Shown piece after piece: positions 10,901-19,010 of a stretch of DNA of 64,000 nt (position 1 is the stretch's first letter; the number at the start of each line of letters is the position of its first letter). The translations under genes and the position numbers were made by a program. The stretch is from contig CANMSD010000003.1 of the NCBI GenBank assembly GCA_947500645.1, positions 1 to 64,000 of the forward strand, written 5' to 3'. Origin of the DNA: an uncultured Erythrobacter sp. Its GTDB lineage: Bacteria; Pseudomonadota; Alphaproteobacteria; Sphingomonadales; Sphingomonadaceae. The notes beneath the pieces were generated by a model. That model saw nothing but the letters and a program-made list of their open reading frames with translations. It made no database searches and was not told where the DNA came from.

Positions 10901-11010
10901 GGGACAACAATCCGGACGACGTGAATGGATCATTCGGAGATATCTCGAACTTCTCGATCGGCGGAAACCCTCCGCGCACCTTCAAGTTCTCGGTCGGATT
11001 CGAATTCTGA
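7942..11010 (+). CDS. TonB-dependent receptor, Oar-like
   Basis: Outer-membrane receptor of 1022 aa. A signal peptide ends in THAQ. Then come a carboxypeptidase-regulatory-like beta-sandwich (about residues 40-120), a plug domain (QRQIETLPQNNRNF, DGVGQKDF, AITAVTRSGTNEFHG) and a large beta-barrel ending in phenylalanine (FKFSVGFEF), typical of outer-membrane proteins. The regulatory-like domain puts it in the Oar/carbohydrate-TBDR group rather than classic siderophore receptors. The start is the ATG at 7942 after GGGGAGGACAGGAC; an upstream in-frame ATG at 7864 gives a charged extension with no signal character. It heads an operon with the GH144-type glucanase, so its ligand is probably an oligosaccharide. 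There is no SusD homologue nearby. Confidence 0.92.
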   Translation: MTKSYQAQSSLGRRLAAALALGTACGALGIAGAASTHAQEANASLRGNITTESQVSEVTAVNVDTGVRRTVSIEGDGDYVFASLRPGTYRLELSTTDGVKATEEFSLLVAQDAVLDFDLTEAGASSATAAGAVNEENVIIVSSDRLRFMEGGEVGLNITQRQIETLPQNNRNFLAFADLAPGVQFVTNGAGQSRLQGGAQDSRTTNIFIDGVGQKDFVLKNGITGQDSTAGNPFPQSAIGEYRVLSSNYKAEFDQVSSVAITAVTRSGTNEFHGEVFFEYSDESLRSRKPDEKFSGSPRIPTEIDVPKTPQEDMQFGVSLSGPIIQDKLFFFAAYEGKRIDQPLDIQPGDANNVANIPANFQSEFGSFSKRFNEDLVFGKIDFAPNSTDLFQASLKYRKETGDGINSGSNLRSTTVDQNVEEWRGLLRWEHTADNWVNDLKFTYEDASWFPTPRAFENSFRFEDANGQQLFLSGGGVNFQDKGQTGWGIQNDFTWIGFDNHTIKAGVKAKWVELNSLQLIFTNPRYTYNTEYNGATFNDALPYRVQFGFDGGLGQNPIVTSDNFQLGLYIQDDWEVTDRLTLNLGIRWDYDRTPSYVNFVTSQASVDAISPANYPNLVNADYDISDFISTGSERSTFTGAFQPRIGFSYLIDPEHDFVLFGGFGRSYDRNQFDFLQQEVSRGGFTTRDFRFQVPGDARNDCTPSPTCVPWDPIYLTEAGLAQLAASVGPAAGEELRFIDNDLKVPYSDQFSLGLRRQFGLLNAEIGYTHIESRDGFAWLLGNRRPDGSFFAPPPANQNSPFGDRPPGRGSIIIGTNGLETNSDSGYVKLVKRYTQTSPWNLTATYTYTEAEENRFFGQTFSLDFPSTDDYPFLFSRGVSKHRFVAAGAVDLPLEFVLSGKLTLASPPFVAGFRNDPDTGERLVVGTFGNNKSPFLVGDIWALRQLDLALAKYINLPFLSGDSRIRFRVDVLNVLNEQNYVNYNGNARDNNPDDVNGSFGDISNFSIGGNPPRTFKFSVGFEF

Positions 11011-11022
11011 CCGGGCTTCTCA

Positions 11023-11059
11023 GAATGCGCGGTCGTCCTCTACCTTCGGCCGCGCATTC
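11023..11059. other. Perfect 10-bp inverted repeat between TBDR and GH144
   Basis: GAATGCGCGG at 11023-11032 is repeated in reverse complement as CCGCGCATTC at 11050-11059, with a 17-base loop. No T-run follows, so it is more likely an mRNA-stabilising or processing hairpin than a terminator. It fills most of the 67-base gap between the two genes. Confidence 0.65.
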
Positions 11060-11077
11060 ACAACTTTTGTGAGACAG

Positions 11078-12586
11078 ATGAAAATACGAAAAGCCTTCGC
11101 CGCGCTCTGGCTTGCGACGCTGACTGCTTGTACTCCGCTGAGTGTCGAACAGGTCACGCAGCCCTCGACCGCTACCCCAGTCGTCGATGCGTCTGCTCAG
11201 GATCCGGCAGTCGAGGCCTTTTCCGAAGACCTCACTCGCCGCACCTTTCAATACTTTTGGGACACCACCGATACGGAGCGCTGCCTCGCCCCGGATCGTT
11301 GGCCAACGCGGACCTTCTCTTCGATCGCGGCGACGGGTTTTGCGCTGACCGCCTACGGCATCGGAGCGGATCGCGGCTACGTCACCCGCGCGGAAGCTGC
11401 CGAGCGCACGCGTGACTGCCTTGCCTTCTACTGGAGTGCGCCGCAGGGCCCTGCGGAGACTGGGGTCACCGGTCACCGTGGCTTCTTCTATCACTTCCTC
11501 AAGTACGATGACGGCACCCGCCATGCGACAACCGAGCTTTCGACTGTTGACACCTCGCTGTTCCTGGGCGGAGCGCTGTTTGCGCAGAGCTATTTCAATC
11601 GCGACGATCCCTTGGAAACCGAAATCCGCGATCTGGCGGAGAAAATCTACCTTCGTGTCGAGTGGGATTGGGCGCAGCGCAACACGACCGGGACGCAGGC
11701 GATCAACCTGGACAATTCGCACGGTATTGCCATGGGCTGGGAGCCGGAGATCGGGTGGGGCAAGTCCGACTGGATCGGTTATAACGAAGGGATGCTGGTC
11801 TATGTGCTGGCCTTGGCTTCCCCCACGCATCCGGTTCGCAAGGATGCCTGGGACAAGGGCTGGGCTGCGAAGCTGGAAGAGGATTGGGGGACGTACTACG
11901 GATACGAACACCTCCAGTTCGAGCCCCTGTTCGGCCACCAATACAGCCATGTCTGGATCGATTTTCGCGGTATCCAGGACGAGTTCATGGCTGAAAAGGG
12001 CTTGGATTACTTCGAGAATAGCCGCCGAGCGACGCTGAGCCAGCGTGTCTATGGCGCCGACAATCCGAACAACTGGAAAGACTACAGCGCCGATATCTGG
12101 GGTTGGACTGCGTCGGACGGGCCGAAATACTCGAAGGACGAGTATTCGGTTAACGGCCAGCCTCGCACCTTCTTCACCTACATGGCGCGCGGGGTCAGCG
12201 CGATCCGTGTGCGTGATGATGGGACCATCGTGCCCACGGCAGCGGGCGGCTCGGTGCCTTTTGCGCCCGAAGTGACCATTCCTGCATTGATGGCGATGAA
12301 GGATCGCTATGGCGCGCGCATCTACGGCCAATACGGCTTCAAGGACGCCATCAATCCGAGCTTCACTTTCGTCGAGGCTGGGTCGCGCACCGGCGATACC
12401 GATCCGGACCTTGGCTGGGTTGCACGCGACCACCTCGGTATCGATCAGGGTCCGATTTTGGCGATGATGGAAAATCACCGTAGTGGCCTTGTCTGGCGTG
12501 TAATGCGCAAGAACCCGCATATCCGCCGCGGACTGGAGCGGATCGGCTTTGAGGGCGGATGGCTCGAGGAGCCTGTCGCCGAATAG
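11078..12586 (+). CDS. GH144-type endo-beta-1,2-glucanase (glucoamylase-like fold), lipoprotein
   Basis: A 502-aa (alpha/alpha)6-barrel protein of the glycoamylase-like family that contains the GH144 endo-beta-1,2-glucanases. Recognised segments are FQYFWDTTD near the start, TGVTGHRGFFYHFL, ELSTVDTSLFLGG, GYNEGMLVYVLALASP, GHQYSHVWIDFR and DIWGWTASDGP. The signal MKIRKAFAALWLATLTAC ends in a lipobox. The ATG at 11078 was chosen because the upstream in-frame extension is translated from TBDR coding sequence and the hairpin. The gene follows the TBDR by 67 bases and almost touches the convergent GH2 gene (3 bases between stops). Family members act on beta-1,2-glucan, but the family is broad and some members may have other substrates. 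Confidence 0.82.
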   Translation: MKIRKAFAALWLATLTACTPLSVEQVTQPSTATPVVDASAQDPAVEAFSEDLTRRTFQYFWDTTDTERCLAPDRWPTRTFSSIAATGFALTAYGIGADRGYVTRAEAAERTRDCLAFYWSAPQGPAETGVTGHRGFFYHFLKYDDGTRHATTELSTVDTSLFLGGALFAQSYFNRDDPLETEIRDLAEKIYLRVEWDWAQRNTTGTQAINLDNSHGIAMGWEPEIGWGKSDWIGYNEGMLVYVLALASPTHPVRKDAWDKGWAAKLEEDWGTYYGYEHLQFEPLFGHQYSHVWIDFRGIQDEFMAEKGLDYFENSRRATLSQRVYGADNPNNWKDYSADIWGWTASDGPKYSKDEYSVNGQPRTFFTYMARGVSAIRVRDDGTIVPTAAGGSVPFAPEVTIPALMAMKDRYGARIYGQYGFKDAINPSFTFVEAGSRTGDTDPDLGWVARDHLGIDQGPILAMMENHRSGLVWRVMRKNPHIRRGLERIGFEGGWLEEPVAE

Positions 12587-12589
12587 CGG

Positions 12590-14737
12590 TTACTTAGCGG
12601 TCAGGGCCCACTCCACCACGTCCTCGATCTCGCCATCAGGGAATGTCGCGCGCGCAGTCACGCGGTTCGTACCCGGCGTGAGTATGACCGGATCGAGCGT
12701 GCAGACGCGATCCTCGCACGCCACGGTGCTGAGCGCCTCGCCATTGAGCATCAAGGAAACCTCGGGCGCGTTGGAATAGACCTTGATCCGCGTCTCCGCC
12801 TCGGTTCGAGGCGAGAAACGGCGGCTGGTGATGTAGACAACCGACTCGTCGCTCCACTGCGCCTTGTAGTAGTAGAAGGCGTCCTTCTTCACCTTACGGT
12901 CGAAGCTGACGAGGCCCTTGGTGTTGATATCAGTCGCGTCGCCTTCCTGCCGCACGCGGCTCGAGAAATCGAACATGTTCCAGATCCAGCTGCCCCACAG
13001 ATATCGCCGCTCGCGAATTTGCGGCCAACTTTTCTCGTGCCACCAGTTCTGGAATTCCTCCGGTTGAGGACGGCCCGTGACATTGGTGGGGCGCCCTTCC
13101 GGGTCGTTGCTATGGTCGGTCAGCGACCCACCCGCACCATATTCGCTGACAGATAATGGGACACTGGGATAGCGCTTGTGCAGCATGTCGAGATGCGGTC
13201 CAAGGTCCTCGATCTCTCCGTAGTACCAGCCGAAATAGCGGTTGTAGCCCATCAGATCGGCTTCGCCCGTTAGGACGGGCAAATAGTCGACCTTGTCACC
13301 CGGCGTCGCTTCGCAACAATCGGCGATCACGGTCGGGCGCGAGGGATCCTCGCGATGCGACAGGGCATTGAGCTCGCGCAGCAGCGGGCGTGCATCGGCC
13401 TTCGGTCCAAGCCGACCGAACGCCAGATCGATATCTACCTCGTTGCCGATGCCCCAGGTGACGATCGAAGGGTGATTGAAGTACTGCCGGATCATCTCGA
13501 TCATCTGGGTGCGCGAATTCTCCACCAGCTCGGGCGCAGCTTCGTCATCGCCGAAGCCGATCTTGTTGACGAACGGCACTTCGGCCCAGACGATCATTCC
13601 ATACCGATCCGCCAAGTCGAACCATTGCTCGGCTTGGGGGTAATGCGCGACGCGCACGCTGTTCGCGCCCATCTCTGCGATGATCGCCATATCGCGCGCG
13701 TTGTCCGCCTCTGAAAGCGCCCAGCCTTGCCCCAAATAGTCTTGGTGGCGCGAGACGCCGCGCAATTGCACATGCTCGCCGTTGAGGAAGAAGCCCTCAG
13801 TTGCATCGAAGCGTATTGTGCGAATACCCAGCGGTTGCTTGACCTGGTCGAGCGGCCCATCTGGTCCCTCTAGAGTGGCGACGATGTGGTAAAGATAAGG
13901 ATCTCTGCGGCCGTTCCAAAGTCGCGGCTCGTCGAGTTGCGGAGAAAGGCGAACCTCGCGCTGCCCATCCGAAACGGCTGCGTTCGCTTGGGTGACCACG
14001 TCTCCGTCGGCATCAATGATGGCAAGCGTTACTCGCTGCCCGCTTCTTGCCTCGGTCAGCCTCACCAGCGCATCGATGTCGGTCGCGCCGGAAGAATTCA
14101 TGCGCGGCGTCGCATAAATGCCTGGTCCGCCAAAGTCATCGAGCGCGATATGACTTATAGGCACCGAGATAAGCCGGGCCGACCGATAGATGCCGCCGTG
14201 AATGAAGAAATCGCCCAGCAGCGGGATCACATGCTGCGTGGTGCTGCCGGGCTGCGGATCGCTGTTGTCGGCGCGCACCAGGAGCTCGTTCTCGCCTGAG
14301 AAATCGAGCGTGTCGGTGAGTTCGACTCTGAAGCGTGTGAAGGCACCGCCATGGCGGGCCAAGTGTCGTCCATTGAGCCAGACACTGGCGATGTTGCCTA
14401 CTGCATCGAACTCGAGCCAATGACGCATCGCCGGATCGAGCGCGCTCCCATCGATCGTTCGGCGATACCATCCCTTGCCCTGCCGGTTGTCGGTTGCGGC
14501 GGTTCGCCCGACACGGTACTCGCCCAGCCGGTTCCAGGTGTGCGGCAGCGACACCGCCTCCCAATGCTGGGCGTCGGCCGCAAGCGCATCCTCCGGCGTC
14601 CAATCGTCGCGATAGGTGAAATGCCAGCCTTCCGTCAGGGCCGTAATCGAGCGCGCATGAGAATGGTCCGACGCAAGTTCGGTTGTTGTCGCGCAGGCGG
14701 TCAAAAGGACTGCCAAGAGAAATGTCATCAACCGCAC
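12590..14737 (-). CDS. GH2 beta-galactosidase/beta-glucuronidase-type enzyme, lipoprotein
   Basis: Glycoside hydrolase family 2, 715 aa, with jelly-roll sugar-binding domain, immunoglobulin-like domain, TIM-barrel and a C-terminal domain. E433 in GIGNEVD is the predicted acid/base and E532 in SVSEYG the nucleophile. LLTAC is a lipobox (C15). The start is taken as GTG at 14737, which shares a base with the preceding stop (TAGTG) and has GGAGAG six bases upstream. The ATG at 14728 has no such site. It is last in the esterase-EEP-GH2 operon. Sequence alone does not tell galactosidase from glucuronidase or mannosidase. Confidence 0.9.
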   Translation of the reverse strand: MRLMTFLLAVLLTACATTTELASDHSHARSITALTEGWHFTYRDDWTPEDALAADAQHWEAVSLPHTWNRLGEYRVGRTAATDNRQGKGWYRRTIDGSALDPAMRHWLEFDAVGNIASVWLNGRHLARHGGAFTRFRVELTDTLDFSGENELLVRADNSDPQPGSTTQHVIPLLGDFFIHGGIYRSARLISVPISHIALDDFGGPGIYATPRMNSSGATDIDALVRLTEARSGQRVTLAIIDADGDVVTQANAAVSDGQREVRLSPQLDEPRLWNGRRDPYLYHIVATLEGPDGPLDQVKQPLGIRTIRFDATEGFFLNGEHVQLRGVSRHQDYLGQGWALSEADNARDMAIIAEMGANSVRVAHYPQAEQWFDLADRYGMIVWAEVPFVNKIGFGDDEAAPELVENSRTQMIEMIRQYFNHPSIVTWGIGNEVDIDLAFGRLGPKADARPLLRELNALSHREDPSRPTVIADCCEATPGDKVDYLPVLTGEADLMGYNRYFGWYYGEIEDLGPHLDMLHKRYPSVPLSVSEYGAGGSLTDHSNDPEGRPTNVTGRPQPEEFQNWWHEKSWPQIRERRYLWGSWIWNMFDFSSRVRQEGDATDINTKGLVSFDRKVKKDAFYYYKAQWSDESVVYITSRRFSPRTEAETRIKVYSNAPEVSLMLNGEALSTVACEDRVCTLDPVILTPGTNRVTARATFPDGEIEDVVEWALTAK

Positions 14738-15621
14738 TACCGACTCTCCAACCGCAAAAAGGCTACCACCGGATAATGATCGGAGGGCAGCCTGCCGCCC
14801 CAATGCTGAGTGATGACTGCGTGGCTCTCGACCGCGAATTCAGGCGTCACGAAAATGTGGTCGATGGGCCCCGGCGCATCCCGCTCGATGCGAAATCCGG
14901 AGAAAGTCGCGCGCGGCCCATAGGGTGGCATTCGGCTGATCGCGCGGCTGTCGACCAACCTCGTCGTGACTGTATCGGAGAGGCGTCCATAGGGCTCGCT
15001 TTCAGGGTTAGCATTGAAGTCGCCCATGACGATCGTTGGCATCCCAGACGCTTCCTCACTAACTACCCATTCGCCGATCAGTGCTGCGCTCTTCGTTCTC
15101 GCTTCTTTGCCGACATGGTCGAAATGGGTATTGAGCGCGCGCAAGAGCCTGCCCGATGTGCGTTCGCGCAGCACCGCCCAGGTCGCGATGCGCGGCAATG
15201 CCGCATCCCAGCCCTTGCTCGGAATATCGGGTGTGGAGGACAGCCAGAAGTTCCCACTGTCGATCAGATCGAACCTTTCAAGCCGGTAGGCGAGCGGCGC
15301 AAATTCGCCCGCTTGTCTGCCGTCGTTCCGTCCGACGCCTATCAAGGCGTAATCCGGCAGCGCCTCTTCCAGATCGTGCTTTTGATGCAGCAACACTTCT
15401 TGCAACCCGATGATAGTCGGCGCTTCGTGGCGGATCAGCGCCGCCACCAGACCCTTGCGGTTAGACCAGGCATTGTCGCCATCCGCCGCCACATCGACCC
15501 TGACATTAAAGGTCATCGCTTTGATCGAGACATTGTGTGCATCAGCCGTATCTGCAGGATGCGCGCAAGACGTTGCGAGCACGGCAAACAATAGCGCAAC
15601 ATATGTCCAAGAAGGCCTCAC
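14737..15621 (-). CDS. Endonuclease/exonuclease/phosphatase-fold lipoprotein
   Basis: An EEP-superfamily protein of 294 aa with the standard metal-site motifs: MTFNVR near the start, GLQEVL, NTHFDHVG, VMGDFNANP and PIDHIFV. The signal RPSWTYVALLFAVLATSC ends in a lipobox, so it acts outside the cytoplasm. GTG at 15621 lies five bases after the esterase stop. ATG at 15666 is also in frame but would overlap the esterase by 40 bases and has no ribosome site. Exported EEP proteins are common in glycan loci and probably hydrolyse a phosphoester or phosphodiester rather than DNA; the substrate is unknown. Confidence 0.85.
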   Translation of the reverse strand: MRPSWTYVALLFAVLATSCAHPADTADAHNVSIKAMTFNVRVDVAADGDNAWSNRKGLVAALIRHEAPTIIGLQEVLLHQKHDLEEALPDYALIGVGRNDGRQAGEFAPLAYRLERFDLIDSGNFWLSSTPDIPSKGWDAALPRIATWAVLRERTSGRLLRALNTHFDHVGKEARTKSAALIGEWVVSEEASGMPTIVMGDFNANPESEPYGRLSDTVTTRLVDSRAISRMPPYGPRATFSGFRIERDAPGPIDHIFVTPEFAVESHAVITQHWGGRLPSDHYPVVAFLRLESR

Positions 15622-15626
15622 CCGCC

Positions 15627-16394
15627 TTAATCCGCCCCTTCGCGGCGTCTTTGCGAGAGCAACCATAGGTAAAGAGCTGGATCGGAATAGGCCGGGTCCC
15701 ATGAGTTGTGACCGAGGTCGGGATAAATCGTCAGGCGGCCCTCTCCCCCACCACAAGCACGGATCGCCCGCGCCATGGCGAAGCTACCTTCTGGTTCGAC
15801 CACATCGTCACGGTCGCCATGGAAAGCCCAAACAGGCATATCTTTTAACTCGCAAGCGGCAGAAGGATCACCTCTGCCAGCTACCGGGGCGAGGGCGGCA
15901 AACCGGCCCGGTGCAGCAGCCCCCCAACGCCAGGTTGCATGTCCCCCACGACTGAGACCAGTGAGATAAACGCGATCGGGATCGACGGGCAGCGTCATCA
16001 AAGCATGATCGAGGATCCGCTCCAGCTTGGCGATGTCCCAATCCTTATCGCTCGGCAAGAGTGGCGAGATTAGGATGAAAGGGAAGTGCCGGTTACGGTC
16101 GGCATGCTTTGGCGGTCCGTGCACCTTCACCTTGGCGATATCGTCGCCCCTCTCGCCGGAGCCGTGCAGGAAGATCATTAGTGGCCACATCCTGACATCT
16201 CCTCCTGCTCGCTGTTCGGACAAGCTGTGAGGGATGAACAGCTGATAGGCATAGCCAGCCTCGTCCAATGCAGGTTGTGGGTGTTGCCCCGCGATGAGAG
16301 GGGCCGCTGCCCCCACTAGTTCCAAACCTGTGCAACCAGATAATATCAGTGCCAGCGCTACTAGCCTTAGTGCTCTCGAAGTTTTGCCACGCAT
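15627..16394 (-). CDS. Alpha/beta-hydrolase esterase lipoprotein
   Basis: A 255-aa alpha/beta hydrolase of the dienelactone-hydrolase/PHB-depolymerase-like group. HGSGERGDD forms the oxyanion region, the nucleophile serine is in GLSRGG, the acid is in HGDRDDVV and the histidine in LGHNSWD. LILSGC is a lipobox (C21). The ATG at 16394 has GGAGG four bases upstream. A longer reading starting at 16442 would translate through operator site 3 and is rejected. It is first in the operon with EEP and GH2. In a glycan locus it may remove acetyl or feruloyl-like esters, which is inference. Confidence 0.85.
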   Translation of the reverse strand: MRGKTSRALRLVALALILSGCTGLELVGAAAPLIAGQHPQPALDEAGYAYQLFIPHSLSEQRAGGDVRMWPLMIFLHGSGERGDDIAKVKVHGPPKHADRNRHFPFILISPLLPSDKDWDIAKLERILDHALMTLPVDPDRVYLTGLSRGGHATWRWGAAAPGRFAALAPVAGRGDPSAACELKDMPVWAFHGDRDDVVEPEGSFAMARAIRACGGGEGRLTIYPDLGHNSWDPAYSDPALYLWLLSQRRREGAD

Positions 16395-16423
16395 GCAACC
16401 TCCAACCTTCGCTCGCGTGCGTA

Positions 16424-16437
16424 CGGAACCGGTTACA
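16424..16437. promoter_or_regulatory. Probable LacI-family operator, site 3 (esterase-EEP-GH2)
   Basis: CGGAACCGGTTACA with core AACCGGTT at 16427-16434. It is 30 bases upstream of the esterase ATG and directly downstream of the LacI-family gene. Confidence 0.7.
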
Positions 16438-16481
16438 TTCACCTTGGCACAAACGACCGTGGTAGGGAAACCCCTTGTCGA

Positions 16482-17480
16482 TCAGCCCTTGCCGGCGGTC
16501 GAGCCACGCTTGGCCAGCGTGGGTGCAATCACGAGCGCGTCCTCCGCTCCCAGCTTCTCGCCTTTCATCATCCGCAGCACCATCAGGGCGGCAGCCGATC
16601 CTAGGCGCGTAATGTCGGAATGAACGGTTGTAAGCTGCGGCGTCACATAGCGGGCGAGCGGAATGTCATCGAATCCGGCGACCAATAGTTCGCGCCCGAT
16701 CTCGACCCCGGCTTCCCGCAACTCGGTCATCAAATCGACTGCCATCAGATCATTGCCGGCAAAGACCGCATCGAACGGGATATTACCAGTCAGCAACAAT
16801 TGCGCCGCATTGCGCCCCGCATCCTCCCGAAAGTCACCGGGAAGGATGATTGGGTTATCGTCATTCAGCTTCTCATAAAGAACGTCACGATAGCCGCGCT
16901 GCCGCTCGCTGGCGTCACGATTGCTGGCAGGGCCTGCAATGTGGACGATCTTGCGCGCACCGCGTTCGATCAGATGCTCTGTAACGAGACGGGCCCCGGC
17001 ATAATTGTCGACTGTAACGAATGGAGTTTGATCGTCCTTGGCGCGCGCATTCAAAAGGACGGTCGGGATATCTCTGGCGAAGCCGTCGCCGATAGTGTCA
17101 GCACTCGAGTTGGGCGGCATTACAAGCAAACCGTCCACACGCCCGCGCATCGCTCTGATCGCCTGACCGGTTTCCTCCGGACTCCCGTGCATATTTCCGA
17201 GGAGCAAGTTCTTGCCCGCGCCATGCACTACAAGATCGATGCCCCTGATTATTTCGGAGAAGAATTCGCCAAACAAATCGGGAAGGATCACCCCGATTGT
17301 ATCGGTCTGGCGTCGCGTCAGACTACGTGCGCCGCTGTGGGGAATGTAGTTGAGCTCGGCGGCCTTGGCCTCGATTTTCTCACGAGTCTCACGGGTAACG
17401 CTGGTCAAACCGTTCAGCGCGCGAGACGCCGTCGCCACCGAGACTCCGGCAGCCTTTGCTACTTCCCTGATCGTTACCAT
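16482..17480 (-). CDS. LacI-family transcriptional regulator
   Basis: A 332-aa LacI/GalR regulator. The helix-turn-helix VTIREVAKAAGVSVATASRA is followed by the hinge helix (ARSLTRR), then a periplasmic-binding-protein-like effector domain starting TIGVILPDLFGEFF. It very likely reads out a sugar released by the surrounding enzymes and binds the AACCGGTT palindromes. The ATG at 17480 has little leader and no clear ribosome site. A TTGGCG/CGCCAA inverted repeat sits over the candidate promoter, about 30 bases upstream. It lies downstream of the MFS gene on the same strand. Confidence 0.93.
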   Translation of the reverse strand: MVTIREVAKAAGVSVATASRALNGLTSVTRETREKIEAKAAELNYIPHSGARSLTRRQTDTIGVILPDLFGEFFSEIIRGIDLVVHGAGKNLLLGNMHGSPEETGQAIRAMRGRVDGLLVMPPNSSADTIGDGFARDIPTVLLNARAKDDQTPFVTVDNYAGARLVTEHLIERGARKIVHIAGPASNRDASERQRGYRDVLYEKLNDDNPIILPGDFREDAGRNAAQLLLTGNIPFDAVFAGNDLMAVDLMTELREAGVEIGRELLVAGFDDIPLARYVTPQLTTVHSDITRLGSAAALMVLRMMKGEKLGAEDALVIAPTLAKRGSTAGKG

Positions 17481-17497
17481 GTCCGCGCCATCGCATC

Positions 17498-17526
17498 TGT
17501 CTAGTCAAATTGGCGTATATCGCCAA
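17498..17526 (-). promoter_or_regulatory. Candidate lacI promoter with inverted repeat
   Basis: On the minus strand TTGGCG (17526-17521) and TAGACA (17503-17498) are 17 bases apart, matching -35/-10 spacing. The -35 lies inside the dyad TTGGCG-N5-CGCCAA (17510-17526). This dyad differs from the AACCGGTT sites. Promoter assignment is by eye only. Confidence 0.4.
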
Positions 17527-17558
17527 GCGCCGCCGCCAACGGCAACTCGAAGGCACGC

Positions 17559-18773
17559 TTAAAACCGTCTCATCGTCGCCAACAAAAGGCAAGAAAGCGC
17601 CGAGAACCCGGCAAGAAGCAGGAACAGGGCCTGAAAGCCGAATGCCGGGATCAGCGTTAGCACCAGCCACGGCATGATAAGCGAGGGGACGGTGTTAGTG
17701 AGATTGAATATTCCGAGATCGCGGCCCCGGGTACTCGGCCGAGGCAAAACCCGGAGCGTCTGGCTGGAATGGAGGGCGAGAAAGATTCCGGCCATGATCC
17801 CGAACAGAACATAGCCTGCAGCGCCCGCCGCAGCGCCTTGTGCGCCCGCGAGCACAAACAGACCGACCGACGCGCCACCGGCGGTAATTGTAAGAGGAAG
17901 ACGAGGTTTTCTCACCCGGTCCGACCAGCGCCCCACCACAAGGGCCAGCGGCACCGAAGCGAATAGAACGATGGTGAACAACTGTGCAGTGTCGTTATCG
18001 GTTATGCTTTCGTCGATGCTCTGAAACCAGAGAAGCAGGAACCCGAACAAGGCGGCCTCTGCGATCTGAACCAGCAGCCTTACAAGCCACATGCGTTTGA
18101 CTGGTGTGTTCTTACTGCGAGGTTGCAGTTCCTGTTCAGGCGTTCCGCCGGTAGGAGGCGCAAGCATCAGGTGCGGCATCGGCTTCGGTTTGCCGAAAAA
18201 GACAACGGGAAGCACCATGGCCATCACCAAACAGGCGTTCAGAACGAGCCGGGTATCGGCGTTCGCAAGCCCCGGTATAGTGATGAGTGCGCCGGTCAGC
18301 GCCCCGAATGCTGGCGAAAACGAGAGGAGGCCGCCCAAAGTTCCTTTCTGCTGGTCGGGGACACAATCGCCCGCCCATGCAATCAGCGGATTGAGCATCA
18401 TGTTGAGCGCAATCTGCCACAGGACGATCAACACAAGTAAGGTGGGCACCGAATTGGCGTAGCGCATCGCGATGAGCAGCATGCAGGAGAGCAAAGCACC
18501 GGCGGTGATCCAGTTTCGCCGGTTTCGAGTCCGGTCGCTCACCCAGCCAAAGGCGATGTTCGCAAGGCTTGCTGCGACGGCACCGACGAAGGCGGCGTAG
18601 GACAAAACTGCAATCCCCTGCGGCCCCCATAGATCGGTTACGCGCACAGGCAGCAGCAGCGTCAGAAAAGGCACGTAGGCAGCAGAACCGCCTGCTGCCG
18701 CGAGCGCATAGAGAACGAGGAAGCGTCGTGATTGAAGGCGATGCTCTTCACTTTGGGTTGGCCAAGAAACCAT
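17559..18773 (-). CDS. MFS transporter (sugar-type)
   Basis: About 404 aa with twelve predicted hydrophobic segments. The loop after the second segment reads GWVSDRTRNRRNW, matching the major-facilitator motif GxxSDRxGRR. Middle loop residues are basic and proline-rich. It is placed directly upstream of the LacI-family gene on the same strand, 78 bases apart, so it is probably the inner-membrane importer for the mono- or disaccharide released in the periplasm. ATG at 18773 is preferred; an in-frame TTG nine bases earlier is possible. Confidence 0.85.
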   Translation of the reverse strand: MVSWPTQSEEHRLQSRRFLVLYALAAAGGSAAYVPFLTLLLPVRVTDLWGPQGIAVLSYAAFVGAVAASLANIAFGWVSDRTRNRRNWITAGALLSCMLLIAMRYANSVPTLLVLIVLWQIALNMMLNPLIAWAGDCVPDQQKGTLGGLLSFSPAFGALTGALITIPGLANADTRLVLNACLVMAMVLPVVFFGKPKPMPHLMLAPPTGGTPEQELQPRSKNTPVKRMWLVRLLVQIAEAALFGFLLLWFQSIDESITDNDTAQLFTIVLFASVPLALVVGRWSDRVRKPRLPLTITAGGASVGLFVLAGAQGAAAGAAGYVLFGIMAGIFLALHSSQTLRVLPRPSTRGRDLGIFNLTNTVPSLIMPWLVLTLIPAFGFQALFLLLAGFSALSCLLLATMRRF

Positions 18774-19010
18774 ACCTCGCAACCACTATTCGCGTTCCGC
18801 TCAGACACCAAGCAATTGAGTCGATCTTGATCGAAAATCATGAGGACAGAAGCGCTTATGACATCCGTCCCCAAGAATAGGATTTACCGGGTCTTGGCCT
18901 CTGCCTTTCTGGTCCCGGAGGGGCGGCTGTCATCGATATCCCGAAGCCTTAAGCGAACGGTCCACTTTCGGCCCCTAAAACGCTATTGCCAAAAGATGCC
19001 TGGAAAGGGT

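Noticed and set aside
10982..12520. Long minus-strand reading frame (512 codons) antisense to the GH144 gene
   Set aside because: It has an arginine/alanine/isoleucine-rich composition with no domain and no ribosome site; it mirrors third-position GC bias of the real gene.
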